54,431 bases of DNA from positions 243,987 through 298,417 of the forward strand of contig DFAM01000016.1 of NCBI GenBank assembly GCA_002365595.1, in the 5' to 3' direction. Positions 26,984 through 36,188 of this stretch are shown here, piece after piece. How positions within the stretch are numbered: position 1 is the first letter of the stretch; every line of letters begins with the position of its first letter. This DNA comes from Acinetobacter sp. UBA3106. GTDB taxonomy: Bacteria; Pseudomonadota; Gammaproteobacteria; Pseudomonadales; Moraxellaceae. The notes below the pieces were generated by a model that ran no database searches, had not been told where the DNA came from, and saw only the letters and a list, made by a program, of their open reading frames with translations. The position numbers were made by a program, and so were the translations under genes.

Positions 26984-27616
26984 TTATGAATGTTCATACG
27001 GATAAAAATAACGAAAAGTGAGATTCACCCGCGGCTCAATAATTTTTGTCGATTTTCTTAAGGTATGTTTCCAGTACTGCTGGGTTTGGCCGCGCATCAC
27101 TATCAATTGGCCACTATGTAATAGCAGATCCACTTTTTCTTGACTGGTTTTATGCTTAAAACTAAATTTCCGTGTTACGCCAAAACTTAATGAAGCTATT
27201 ACGGTTTCAAAACCGGCTTTAGAAACCAGAGCCGGTTCATCATCACTATGCCAGCCTACAGCTTGATCACCATTTTCATATAAATTGGCAAGGCAGGAAT
27301 TAAACGAATGTCCGACCAACTTTTCAATCTGCTGCTTTAAACGAAATAATCCGGGTGTCCAGACATGAGCTTGCTTGAATGTGCCGGAGTAATGATATTG
27401 GTAATTTTCATCACCGTACCAGGCCACTTTGCGTGCAGTTTTATAGTGTTTTCCATACAACCGCACTTCATCATGTTGCCAGGCCAGATGAGTTAAAAAA
27501 TACTGTAAATATTGCTCGCTCTGCTGAGGCGTTAAAATCAGGCCATAGTCTTGCACAATGCCGTCACGGGGCAACAGATTGGCTCGGGCTTCCGGCTCAA
27601 ATAATTCGAAGTTCAT
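26984..27616 (-). CDS. alkB: AlkB-type alpha-ketoglutarate-dependent dioxygenase
   Basis: This 210-residue Fe(II)/2-oxoglutarate dioxygenase is of the AlkB family. Bacterial members directly reverse 1-methyladenine and 3-methylcytosine damage. The iron ligands are visible as HSD (residues about 122-124) and a distal His in WKHTLRKS. The 2-oxoglutarate-binding arginines lie in EPRVNLTFRYF near the C-terminus. Sequence style is closer to the short AlkB2/3-like group than to the adaptive E. coli AlkB, and no Ada-type gene is nearby. I use the ATG at 27616, because the longer frame starts at an unsupported TTG. Confidence 0.87.
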   Translation of the reverse strand: MNFELFEPEARANLLPRDGIVQDYGLILTPQQSEQYLQYFLTHLAWQHDEVRLYGKHYKTARKVAWYGDENYQYHYSGTFKQAHVWTPGLFRLKQQIEKLVGHSFNSCLANLYENGDQAVGWHSDDEPALVSKAGFETVIASLSFGVTRKFSFKHKTSQEKVDLLLHSGQLIVMRGQTQQYWKHTLRKSTKIIEPRVNLTFRYFYPYEHS

Positions 27617-27750
27617 GACCGACAATAAATATAAAATTCACTTTATTCTAGCGGAGTATGGCTGTTCACAATTCAAAACATTGTATGCGCTTGTGACATG
27701 GACAGATCAGGCTTAGACTCAAATCAAACTTGAAAATAAAAAAATTGCAT

Positions 27751-29553
27751 ATGAATTTATGGCACTTGTTTCAAAAACTTCGGCCCTTTGTTCGTCCTTA
27801 CCGTTTATTGGTGGTTGCTACCCTGCTATTAACCCTGATCGGTTCCTTCACTGCTCAGGTCAACGCACTAACTTTACAATATGCGGTAGATAGCATTAAC
27901 CGGCTGATTGAATCCGGTTTGGGGCTATCTGAAGGCTGGCATATTCTGATCACCATCTCTGCCATTTTATTGGGTAAAGAAGTGGTGAATGCCTTTGTGC
28001 AATTTGGACAAAAATTTTATGGTGAAAAGCTACGCATTTTTGTCTCGCAAGATTTAGCCCAAGGCATCATTGAAAAATTTCTGACCTATCGGCTGGCTTT
28101 TTTTAATGAAGACAATAATCAGGCCGGTAAACTGCAAACCCGAATCGACCGCGGGATTGGTTCGCTGACGCGTTTGGTTCAAATCTTTTTTATTGATATT
28201 TTACCTTTATTTACCAGCGCGATTGTGGCATTGGGGCTGATGTTTTATGCCAATTTTTATGTCGGTCTGGTGGCGCTGAGTATTGTGCCGATTTATTTCT
28301 GGCTGACCTATAAACAGGCACAAAAACTGGGAGGATGGCGGCGTAATTTACGCGATGGGCGCGAGAAAAAAAGCCAGGGTATTCTCAGCATCATTAATTC
28401 CATTACCGTGATTAAATCCTTTAACCGTGAATCGATTGAATCCGACAAACAGCTCAAGCTGCAAAAAGAACTGACCAATAATCAGATGCAGACCCGTCAA
28501 ACCAGTTTTCTATTTGACGGTTTAAAGACCTTTATTGAACAGATTGGCATTGTGCTGATTATCATCCTGACCGCTTATTTTGTACTGGATGGGAAAATGA
28601 GTATCGGCATGATCATGTATCACGTGCTGTTATTTAACAACGTCTCTGCCCCGATTCGCTCGCTGCATCGTATATATGATGAAGTCAATGATGCGATGAT
28701 TTATTCGGAAAGCTTCTTTAGAATTCTGGAAGCCGATCATGAAATTGAGCCCAGTGGAACTCAAAAGCCGGTTATTCAGGGACAGTTTGAACTAAAGAAT
28801 GTCGAATTTTATTATCCCAATGGTCATCATGCCTTAAAGCAGATCAACATGCTGATTCAGCCCAATAAAATTACCGCCTTGGTCGGATTGTCTGGTGCAG
28901 GTAAATCGACCCTGATTAGTTTACTGGATAAATTTTATCAACCGGCATCCGGACAGGTACAACTGGATGGCATTAATCTGGAAAATATTGATACCCAGTA
29001 TTTACGTGATCATATTGGGCTGGTGTTGCAGAAAAATCATATTTTCCAGGGTTCAATTTTTGACAATATCCGTTATGGTAAAACTGATGCCAGTCTGGAA
29101 GAGGTCGTCGAGTCAGCTAAAAAAGCCTCCATTCATGAGCAGATTTTACAGCTGCCTGAAGGCTATGATACCGATGCCCTAATGCTTTCTGGTGGCCAGC
29201 AGCAACGGATTGCCATTGCCCGCATGTTCCTGAAAAATCCACCGATTATTTTTCTGGATGAACCGACTGCCAGTCTGGATGCAATTGCCTCAGAGCAGAT
29301 CAAACACAGTCTGGATCAAATCAAACAAGGACGAACCGTGATTATTATTTCGCACAGTTTGTCGCAAATTATTGATGCCGATTATACCTATGTGATGAAA
29401 GAAGGTCGTATTGCTGAACACGGCGAACATGATGCGCTCTACCATCAGGACGGCGTCTATAAAGAAATTTTTGATGCTATGGCGAAAAGCCTGAATATTG
29501 AAAAGATTGCCAGAACCTTTGAAGAGGATGCTGAGGAAGAAACGCATAGCTGA
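27751..29553 (+). CDS. ABC exporter, fused membrane and ATP-binding domains
   Basis: This 600-residue half-transporter has six membrane helices (about residues 15-300, ABC transporter type 1 domain) and a nucleotide-binding domain. The latter has Walker A GLSGAGKST near 380, the Q loop at VLQKNHIFQ, signature LSGGQQQRIAIAR near 480, Walker B IIFLDEPTASLD near 500 and the H-loop IISHSLSQI. It should homodimerise in the inner membrane. It resembles MsbA/LmrA-like exporters, but the substrate is unknown and no adaptor gene is adjacent. I use the ATG at 27751. A TTG at 27730 is possible and neither has a clear ribosome-binding site. Confidence 0.87.
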   Translation: MNLWHLFQKLRPFVRPYRLLVVATLLLTLIGSFTAQVNALTLQYAVDSINRLIESGLGLSEGWHILITISAILLGKEVVNAFVQFGQKFYGEKLRIFVSQDLAQGIIEKFLTYRLAFFNEDNNQAGKLQTRIDRGIGSLTRLVQIFFIDILPLFTSAIVALGLMFYANFYVGLVALSIVPIYFWLTYKQAQKLGGWRRNLRDGREKKSQGILSIINSITVIKSFNRESIESDKQLKLQKELTNNQMQTRQTSFLFDGLKTFIEQIGIVLIIILTAYFVLDGKMSIGMIMYHVLLFNNVSAPIRSLHRIYDEVNDAMIYSESFFRILEADHEIEPSGTQKPVIQGQFELKNVEFYYPNGHHALKQINMLIQPNKITALVGLSGAGKSTLISLLDKFYQPASGQVQLDGINLENIDTQYLRDHIGLVLQKNHIFQGSIFDNIRYGKTDASLEEVVESAKKASIHEQILQLPEGYDTDALMLSGGQQQRIAIARMFLKNPPIIFLDEPTASLDAIASEQIKHSLDQIKQGRTVIIISHSLSQIIDADYTYVMKEGRIAEHGEHDALYHQDGVYKEIFDAMAKSLNIEKIARTFEEDAEEETHS

Positions 29554-29706
29554 TTATGTTATGAATATTTTTATAACAGCGTGCTCTCATGATTCATTCC
29601 ATAATCGAAACTCGTTTATTACTTTTCATGAGCACAGCAATATATGCTTTTCGCTAAGTTGCACGCTTGAACCCTTATTGATGGCCTGACCGTGAATGCA
29701 TGGGCA
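29554..29706. other. Intergenic region between the ABC exporter and phoU
   Basis: The 150 bases between these convergent genes show no gene, and no structure other than the terminator at its right end. Confidence 0.5.
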
Positions 29707-29737
29707 ATAAAAAACCCATCATTGAGATGGGCTTTTT
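29707..29737. terminator. Terminator downstream of phoU
   Basis: CCCATC and GATGGG form a perfect stem with an ATTGA loop, flanked by A- and T-runs (29707-29713 and 29732-29736). It is oriented for phoU on the minus strand and could also act on the converging ABC gene. Confidence 0.8.
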
Positions 29738-29750
29738 GAGACTGTTTCGC

Positions 29751-30467
29751 TTAACGCTGAACTTTTTGTTCAATCTCTTCGACACTGGTATGGCGTACAT
29801 CCAGACCTTTGACCATATAGATTACCTGTTCAGAAATATTACGGGCATGGTCGCCAATCCGCTCCAGAGAACGCAGCACCCACATCACATTAATGACGCG
29901 GGAAATATGCCGCGGATCTTCAATCATATAAGTCATTAAGGTACGTGTCGCAGACTGGTATTCCCGGTCAATATCGGCATCAGCAAGCAGCACCCGTAAA
30001 GCCTGATCGACATCCAGACGCGCAAAGGCATCCAGGGCCTCATGAATCATCACCCGAACCTGATTGCCAATATGACGGGTTTCCATATAACCCCGCGGAG
30101 AACTGCCCTCTTCACATAAATTTTGTGCAATACGGGCAATCTTTGCAGCTTCATCGCCAATACGTTCCAGGTCAGTATTGGCCTTGGACATGGCAATCAC
30201 CATACGTAAATCAATCGCAGCAGGATGACGACGCGCCAGAATCAGGGTTAAGGCTTCATCAATCTCGGTTTCCAGACGATTAACCACATTATCCTGAAAT
30301 TGCACATCAATCGCTAAAGTGGCATCGGTATCTAACAAGGCATGAATACTATTGGCAACCTGCTGTTCTACCAGCCCCCCCATAGTCATGAACTTGGTAT
30401 TTACATCTTGCAAATCTTCATTAAATTGCGAAGAAATATGATGATTTAACACCGGATTATTTGGCAA
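29751..30467 (-). CDS. phoU: Phosphate signalling regulator PhoU
   Basis: PhoU is a peripheral protein that restrains the PhoR-PhoB phosphate response together with the Pst transporter. The 238-residue product has the two PhoU three-helix repeats, each with a metal-binding type E/DxxxD pattern (LERIGDEAAKIARIA near residue 78, and LERIGDHARNISEQV near 205). The start is a TTG at 30467 with GGAG eight bases upstream. The N-terminus aligns with the usual NKHISGQFN-type opening (LNHHISSQFN), which supports it. No pst or phoBR genes are in this window, so it is detached from them. Confidence 0.93.
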   Translation of the reverse strand: MPNNPVLNHHISSQFNEDLQDVNTKFMTMGGLVEQQVANSIHALLDTDATLAIDVQFQDNVVNRLETEIDEALTLILARRHPAAIDLRMVIAMSKANTDLERIGDEAAKIARIAQNLCEEGSSPRGYMETRHIGNQVRVMIHEALDAFARLDVDQALRVLLADADIDREYQSATRTLMTYMIEDPRHISRVINVMWVLRSLERIGDHARNISEQVIYMVKGLDVRHTSVEEIEQKVQR

Positions 30468-30560
30468 GGTACATACTCCACAACAGCGATTTTAAAATGA
30501 ATGATCGTGTTCAATATTAAAACATATCTAATGTGAAGTTTTCATGACAAAAACCGCAGA

Positions 30561-31913
30561 TTAGCTGGCTGGCTTGAATGACTTATCAATTAACCAGGCA
30601 TTCATTTCTTCCAGGTCTTTTTCAGTCAATTTACCGACCGATGCTTTTAAACGCAGCACATTAATCAAATAATCGTATTTTGCATTTAAATAATCCTGTT
30701 TGGCAGAAAAAGCATTACGCTGCGCCAGCAGTACATCGACCATGGTTTTCAAGCCTTCCTGATATTGTGCTCTAGAAGCCTGAGAAACCACTTCCGAAGA
30801 ATCCATGGCGGCTTTTCGTGCCTGTAGTTTGGCTTGATCAGTTTCGACCTGCATATAAGATTTTTTAACATCAGTATTGGCTTTGCGAATCACGGCATCG
30901 AGCTGAGTTTCGCTTTTTTTCACATTCACTTCAGCTTTTTGAATAGACTTTTGCGTTCTGCCCCCAGTATAAACATTCCAGTTCATCTCTACGCCAACCT
31001 GATCAAACTGGCCATCACTGGAAACCACATTTTGCGGGGTCTGTTTAATATAGCCATAGGTACCGACCGCCTCAATTTGCGGATATAAGGCGGCTTTTTC
31101 TACCCGTTTCTGGTCTTCTGCATAATGCTGCTGGATACGCGCCTGCTGAACCGAAAGATTTTGGCTCAGTGCCAGCGCTGTCCAAGCATCCAGATCGGCC
31201 GGATAAGGTTTCTGGAATTGGAAGTCATCTCGGAGTACTGCCAGACTCTCTTGATAGGGCCCGATTAACTGGGACAGCTGTTCCTGTGCCAAAACCAGTT
31301 GTACATGCGTGGCAATCCGGTTGGCCCGGGCACTTTCATATTGTGCATTGGCCTCACTGACATCACTTTTTGCCACCAAGCCTTCTTTCAATTTGGCATT
31401 CATGACATTAAGCTGTTCGAACAGTGCTTTTTCTTCTTGTAGATTGGCTACGGTTAAACTCTGCTGACGCAACACATTAAAATAACTTTCAGAGACATTT
31501 AAAATGTGTTCTTGGCGCTGTAATTGTAAAGTGATTTCACTCAAACTAACGGAAGTTTTGACCTGCTTTAAACCTTCCCAAGCATCCCAACGGAATATCG
31601 GCTGGCGTGCAGTAATGGCAATTTGTCGAGTTGTGGACGATGAAGACGTAAATGCATCTGAAGGAAAACCTGGAATACTGGTGTCACTGGTCTGCTGGCT
31701 TTTACGTGCCACATTTCCAGAAATAGTCACTGTTGGCAGTAAATTTCCTTTGGCAATACCTAAATTGAGTTGATCTGCTTCATATTGTAGAAGATTGGCC
31801 TGCCAATTCGGATCGCTGTTTTTTGCCCGTTGATAGGCTTCCACCAAATCCAAAGCATGACTCCATGGGCTAAACAGCAACACACATGCACTAATGACTA
31901 TTTTAATATCCAT
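30561..31913 (-). CDS. TolC-family outer-membrane channel protein
   Basis: This 450-residue protein has a Sec signal peptide (about residues 1-20, ending SHA) and two outer-membrane efflux protein repeats rich in coiled coil (about 25-215 and 235-430). It should form the trimeric outer-membrane and periplasmic tunnel used by type I secretion or tripartite efflux pumps. DLVEAYQRAKNSDPNW at the mature N-terminus and the repeat end GLKTMVDVLLAQRNAFSAKQDYLNAKYDYL are typical of TolC. It may be the Acinetobacter TolC homologue called AbuO, but I cannot confirm this. It stands alone, with no pump gene adjacent. Confidence 0.9.
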   Translation of the reverse strand: MDIKIVISACVLLFSPWSHALDLVEAYQRAKNSDPNWQANLLQYEADQLNLGIAKGNLLPTVTISGNVARKSQQTSDTSIPGFPSDAFTSSSSTTRQIAITARQPIFRWDAWEGLKQVKTSVSLSEITLQLQRQEHILNVSESYFNVLRQQSLTVANLQEEKALFEQLNVMNAKLKEGLVAKSDVSEANAQYESARANRIATHVQLVLAQEQLSQLIGPYQESLAVLRDDFQFQKPYPADLDAWTALALSQNLSVQQARIQQHYAEDQKRVEKAALYPQIEAVGTYGYIKQTPQNVVSSDGQFDQVGVEMNWNVYTGGRTQKSIQKAEVNVKKSETQLDAVIRKANTDVKKSYMQVETDQAKLQARKAAMDSSEVVSQASRAQYQEGLKTMVDVLLAQRNAFSAKQDYLNAKYDYLINVLRLKASVGKLTEKDLEEMNAWLIDKSFKPAS

Positions 31914-32184
31914 TTTTTATAGTAAATCCTTACTAGCGACCATCCATAGACACGCATATTTATAATAAAAGCTATGCAATATTAAAATGATCTTTTCAAT
32001 TTTCCGTATGATTTTTATTAATTTTTACAATATGTACCGGTGTTATCCATTTGTCTCCATAATTATTTGTCGATAATCACAGCGCGTAACCAAAACTCTT
32101 CATAATACTACACAGACAAAGACTTTTTCAGTTATAAAATATCGATATACCCGACAAATCATTGCCGCATGTACCCGATATAGA

Positions 32185-33252
32185 ATGACTGTGCCTTTAA
32201 AAACGAAATTTTCTGTTAAGCAATGCTTTCCCTTTTTTATTTTTATGCTTCTGCTCGGGTGTCAAAAACCCGAGCCTCAACCTATCCCAGAACAGGTACA
32301 AAAACAATCAGAACAAGATGAAACGGTAGATTTATCGTTATTATGCAAAAATCTTGAAAAAAACATGCTGGCCATTAATGCGGAACGCACTACTTTTGCT
32401 CTGGAACAGATCAATCAGGATTTAAAATTATGCTTGCCTCTGTCTACCTTTGCAGAACAGCAGCATTTATTAAAACTGTCCAATCAAATGTATAACAACT
32501 TCCTCAGCGTGGACAGAACTGCGCTGCAACAACTCGCTTTCGAAGAGTACGCTTTTGATTTGTCCCAGCATCCGACCATTCAACAGAACCATTTTGAACA
32601 ACTGAATTTACGTGATCAATATTTATTAAAACATAAAGGGCAGGCGTATATAGAGATGTATGATACTGGCAATGGTCAGGTCAATTATCGCCGTAGCCCT
32701 GAATATTTAGCCAGAATTTTTGCGCCTTATATGCCAAAAGCCGAACAGGTCTTTATCGAAAATCTGGCTACCCAAAATATGCAGCCGGTATTTTCAGACC
32801 AAATCCTGATTATTGAACCGTATGAGATTTCGGCTCGAGCCTTATTTTGGGAAGAGTATTTAAATCAATACCCGAAGAGCAGCTATCGCAAGGATGCTGA
32901 GTATCTTTTACAGATGTATACCCTGTTTTTATTTAAAGGCATGAATGATTCGCCTGTCTCGGATACTTACCTGGATAAATATGCCATCCAAAGTAGCTCG
33001 CTGGATGAAATTGAAAAATTAGCCCAGGTCAAAAATTCACATTTAGCCTTTCAAGCGAACAAATTTCTGCAATTTCTGCAATTATCTGAGCAGCAGCGCT
33101 TAAAAGAAATTCCAGTCCAGTTAAGCCCTAAAGAACAACAGTCGATGTCTGAAAAGCAGCTGGCACTCAAACAGTTAGATGAATATTTAGGTCTACAAAA
33201 TTTAAGTCTTTCTAACCCGCGCGACTGTTTTAGTGATGCGGTTTGTCTTTAA
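32185..33252 (+). CDS. Predicted lipoprotein of unknown function
   Basis: I do not recognise a family. The 355-residue product has a lipoprotein signal peptide, with a basic N-terminus, a hydrophobic stretch (FPFFIFMLLLG) and a lipobox LLGC with Cys at residue 26. The residue after Cys is Gln, so outer-membrane sorting is expected. A Pro/Gln/Glu-rich linker follows. The mature part is rich in Leu, Gln and aromatic residues with helical pairs such as WEEYLNQYPKSSYRKDAEYLLQ (about 230-251), which is TPR-like in character. No catalytic motif is visible. It sits between a divergent TolC-family gene and the thiC riboswitch, with its own promoter presumably in the 270-base gap. Confidence 0.75.
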   Translation: MTVPLKTKFSVKQCFPFFIFMLLLGCQKPEPQPIPEQVQKQSEQDETVDLSLLCKNLEKNMLAINAERTTFALEQINQDLKLCLPLSTFAEQQHLLKLSNQMYNNFLSVDRTALQQLAFEEYAFDLSQHPTIQQNHFEQLNLRDQYLLKHKGQAYIEMYDTGNGQVNYRRSPEYLARIFAPYMPKAEQVFIENLATQNMQPVFSDQILIIEPYEISARALFWEEYLNQYPKSSYRKDAEYLLQMYTLFLFKGMNDSPVSDTYLDKYAIQSSSLDEIEKLAQVKNSHLAFQANKFLQFLQLSEQQRLKEIPVQLSPKEQQSMSEKQLALKQLDEYLGLQNLSLSNPRDCFSDAVCL

Positions 33253-33346
33253 GCCATTGCTTTCTATGCAGAATCAATAAAACCACTCAAAAGCGATATT
33301 TTATGTGAATGTTTTTTAGCAGTTTGGCGTGTTAATATTGCCGCAT

Positions 33347-33466
33347 AGCTTGACGGAGCGCGAGTAACAACTCGCTGAGATCACCTAAATTCTATATGCA
33401 GATATAGCATTTGATGGTGAGTACCGTTGAACCTGATCAGGTTAAGACCTGCGTAGGAATCAAGCC
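33347..33466 (+). promoter_or_regulatory. TPP riboswitch (THI element) upstream of thiC
   Basis: The closing helix pairs GCTTGA (33348-33353) with TCAAGC (33460-33465). The conserved CTGAGA (33375-33380) follows a GCGAG/CTCGC hairpin. The pyrophosphate-side core TGAACCTGATC (33428-33438) and GCGTAGGAA (33451-33459) match the THI-box consensus. It should repress thiC when thiamine pyrophosphate is abundant. Confidence 0.95.
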
Positions 33467-33587
33467 ATCAGAAAACCTAAGCCTATAATTTATTCGTGTG
33501 GATTTTTACAATAAATTTACCCGGATAAAACAGCCACGTTTTTGGTCGTGCTTGATTCGTTGATGTCATTTCACAAGGATCATTGCA
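33467..33587 (+). promoter_or_regulatory. Expression platform and ribosome-binding site of thiC
   Basis: Between the aptamer and the ATG lie a weak stem-loop (AATTTATT 33487-33494 with AATAAATT 33510-33517), a possible CACG/CGTG hairpin at about 33535-33550, and AAGGA at 33575-33579 eight bases before the start. There is no classical terminator with a T-run. Control of translation initiation therefore seems more likely than attenuation, though I cannot fold it here. Confidence 0.5.
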
Positions 33588-35480
33588 ATGCACCAATTAA
33601 CGAACTCTGCAACAGATATGTCTGCTCAACATGAGCAAGATGCCAGAGATCTCACCCGAATTTTACCCGCTTCCAGAAAAGTCTATGTCCAGGGTTCGCG
33701 TAGCGACATTCAAGTGCCTATGCGCGAAATTTCCCTGACTGAGACCCCAACCGGTTTAGGCGGCGAATACAATCCTGCGATTATGGTCTATGACACTTCA
33801 GGGGTATATACCGACCCAAACGTTGCCATTGACCTGAATAAAGGCTTGCCCAATGTGCGTGAAGCCTGGATTGAAGAACGTCAGGATACTGAACGTCTTG
33901 ATACCTTAAGCTCTGCTTTTGGACAGGAACGCCTGAAGGATATTCGCACGGCTGAAATCCGCTTCGCCCATATTCAAAAGCCGCGTCGTGCCAAAGCGGG
34001 CAAAAATGTCACCCAGATGCACTATGCCCGTCAGGGCATCATTACCTCGGAAATGGAATATATCGCCATTCGTGAAAACCAGCGCCAGCAGGAAGGTGTC
34101 GATGTACGCCAACATGCCGGTCAAAATTTCGGTGCGAAAAACCTGACTGAAATTAGCCCTGAATTTGTGCGTCAGGAAGTGGCTGAAGGTCGTGCCATTA
34201 TTCCAGCCAATATTAACCATCCTGAAATTGAGCCGATGATTATCGGGCGTAACTTTCTGGTAAAAATCAATGCCAACATCGGTAACTCTGCCCTTGGTTC
34301 CAGCATTGATGAAGAAGTCGCGAAAATGACCTGGGCAACCCGCTGGGGTGCCGATACCATTATGGATTTGTCGACCGGCAAGAACATTCATGAAACCCGT
34401 GAATGGATTATTCGTAACTCCCCTGTCCCGATTGGTACTGTGCCAATCTATCAAGCACTGGAAAAAGTCGATGGGGTTGCTGAAGATTTAACCTGGGAAA
34501 TCTTTAAAGACACTCTGATTGAACAGGCGGAACAAGGCGTGGATTATTTTACCATTCATGCCGGCGTGCTTTTAAGATATGTGCCGCTGACTGCCAACCG
34601 CTTAACCGGAATTGTTTCACGTGGCGGTTCTATCATGGCGCAGTGGTGTCTGGCGCATCATCAGGAAAATTTCCTTTATACGCATTTCGATGAGATCTGC
34701 GAGATCATGAAAGCCTATGATGTTTCCTTTAGCCTGGGCGATGGTTTGCGTCCCGGCTGTATTCAGGATGCCAATGACGAAGCGCAGTTTAGTGAACTGC
34801 GTACTTTGGGTGAACTGACCCATCGTGCCTGGGAACATGATGTACAGGTGATGATTGAAGGACCGGGCCATGTGCCGATGCATATGATCAAGGAAAATAT
34901 GGATCTGCAACTGGAAGTCTGTAAGGAAGCTCCTTTTTATACTTTGGGGCCGTTAACTACCGATATTGCTCCGGGTTATGACCATATTACCTCGGCAATT
35001 GGCGCTGCCATGATTGGCTGGTACGGTACCGCCATGCTGTGCTATGTCACACCGAAAGAGCATTTGGGCTTACCCAACAAGAAAGATGTCAAAGACGGTA
35101 TCATCACCTATAAAATTGCTGCCCACGCAGCAGATTTGGCCAAGGGACATCCAGGTTCTCAAGTACGTGACAATGCCTTATCCAAAGCACGTTTTGAATT
35201 CCGCTGGGAAGATCAGTTCAATTTAAGTCTGGACCCAGATACTGCCCGCAGTATGCATGATGAAACCATGCCGAAGGAAGCACATAAATCGGCGCATTTC
35301 TGCTCCATGTGTGGTCCTAAATTCTGCTCCATGAAAATCACCCAAAATGTGAGAGATTATGCGAAAAATCAAGGTGTTGCAGAACAAAATCAACAACAGG
35401 ACACAGAGATTGAAGCCGGTTTGAATGCCATGAAAACCAGCTATCATGAGCATGGTCAAAAATTGTACCACAAGCTGTAA
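33588..35480 (+). CDS. thiC: Phosphomethylpyrimidine synthase ThiC
   Basis: ThiC is a radical SAM enzyme that converts aminoimidazole ribonucleotide to hydroxymethylpyrimidine phosphate for thiamine synthesis. The 630-residue length is standard. The C-terminal CxxCxxxxC cluster motif (CSMCGPKFC, about residues 572-580) binds the 4Fe-4S cluster. MHYARQGIITSEMEYIAIREN (near 143), GTVPIYQALEKVDG and EGPGHVPMHMIKEN are conserved core segments. It is preceded by a TPP riboswitch. Confidence 0.97.
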   Translation: MHQLTNSATDMSAQHEQDARDLTRILPASRKVYVQGSRSDIQVPMREISLTETPTGLGGEYNPAIMVYDTSGVYTDPNVAIDLNKGLPNVREAWIEERQDTERLDTLSSAFGQERLKDIRTAEIRFAHIQKPRRAKAGKNVTQMHYARQGIITSEMEYIAIRENQRQQEGVDVRQHAGQNFGAKNLTEISPEFVRQEVAEGRAIIPANINHPEIEPMIIGRNFLVKINANIGNSALGSSIDEEVAKMTWATRWGADTIMDLSTGKNIHETREWIIRNSPVPIGTVPIYQALEKVDGVAEDLTWEIFKDTLIEQAEQGVDYFTIHAGVLLRYVPLTANRLTGIVSRGGSIMAQWCLAHHQENFLYTHFDEICEIMKAYDVSFSLGDGLRPGCIQDANDEAQFSELRTLGELTHRAWEHDVQVMIEGPGHVPMHMIKENMDLQLEVCKEAPFYTLGPLTTDIAPGYDHITSAIGAAMIGWYGTAMLCYVTPKEHLGLPNKKDVKDGIITYKIAAHAADLAKGHPGSQVRDNALSKARFEFRWEDQFNLSLDPDTARSMHDETMPKEAHKSAHFCSMCGPKFCSMKITQNVRDYAKNQGVAEQNQQQDTEIEAGLNAMKTSYHEHGQKLYHKL

Positions 35481-35514
35481 TTCTGAAAAAAAAATCTTTT
35501 ATTTTCATGAAATT

Positions 35515-35553
35515 CTCAGTTAGGATGAATGTATGATTTTCATCCTGACTGAG
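35515..35553 (+). promoter_or_regulatory. Stem-loop abutting the nudF start codon
   Basis: A 14-pair stem (35515-35528 with 35540-35553, one G-T pair) closes an 11-base loop and ends four bases before the nudF ATG. The 3' arm ends in GACTGAG, the only Shine-Dalgarno-like sequence available to nudF. With no T-run it is a poor intrinsic terminator for thiC. It may block translation of nudF or mark an RNA processing site. Confidence 0.5.
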
Positions 35554-35557
35554 CTAT

Positions 35558-36178
35558 ATGAATATTATTAAACAAGCGACCTATAATCGCGACCAAGTGC
35601 AAGTTCAGTCCCGTGAATATCTTTTTCGTGGCTTCATTCAGGTTGAAAAAGTAAATCTCTGCCATCGTTTATTTAACCAAAGCGAATTCACTCCCGTCAT
35701 GCAGCGTGAACTGATTCACCGGCCTGAAGCTGCAGGTGTGCTGATTTATAATGATGCCCAGCAAAAATTTGCCCTGATTGAGCAATTCCGTGTCGGTGCG
35801 ATGGATGATCCAGAGTCCCCCTGGCAACTGGAAGTGATTGCCGGTGTACTCGATGGCGATGAATCGCCGGAAAGCTGTATACGTCGTGAAAGCTTGGAAG
35901 AATCAGGCTGTGAGATTGATCAGTTACAGCTTTTATTCAGCTTTTATCCTTCAGCTGGGGCCTGTTCTGAACTGTTCCACCTATATAGTGCCCAAGCACA
36001 TCTTCCGCAGCAAGGCGGAATCTTTGGCATGCCCGATGAAGGCGAAAATATTCAGCTACATATCCTTGATTATAGTGAAATAACCACTTTACTGGGGAAT
36101 GGTCGCTTAAAGAATGCGCCTGTCATTATGGCCTTGCAATGGCTGCAACAACATATTAAAACAACAAGGAATGTCTAA
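35558..36178 (+). CDS. nudF: ADP-ribose pyrophosphatase (Nudix)
   Basis: This 206-residue Nudix hydrolase should cleave ADP-ribose to AMP and ribose 5-phosphate. The Nudix box GX5EX7REXXEEXG is seen at about residues 96-118 (G, then E of DGDES, then RESLEESG). The N-terminal extension (SREYLFRGFIQVEKVNLCHR) and C-terminal SPGACSE-like segment (PSAGACSELFHLY) are typical of the NudF/TrgB group. It precedes cpdA by ten bases, as in the nudF-cpdA neighbourhood of enterobacteria. Confidence 0.92.
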   Translation: MNIIKQATYNRDQVQVQSREYLFRGFIQVEKVNLCHRLFNQSEFTPVMQRELIHRPEAAGVLIYNDAQQKFALIEQFRVGAMDDPESPWQLEVIAGVLDGDESPESCIRRESLEESGCEIDQLQLLFSFYPSAGACSELFHLYSAQAHLPQQGGIFGMPDEGENIQLHILDYSEITTLLGNGRLKNAPVIMALQWLQQHIKTTRNV

Positions 36179-36188
36179 GGAGTCGGAC

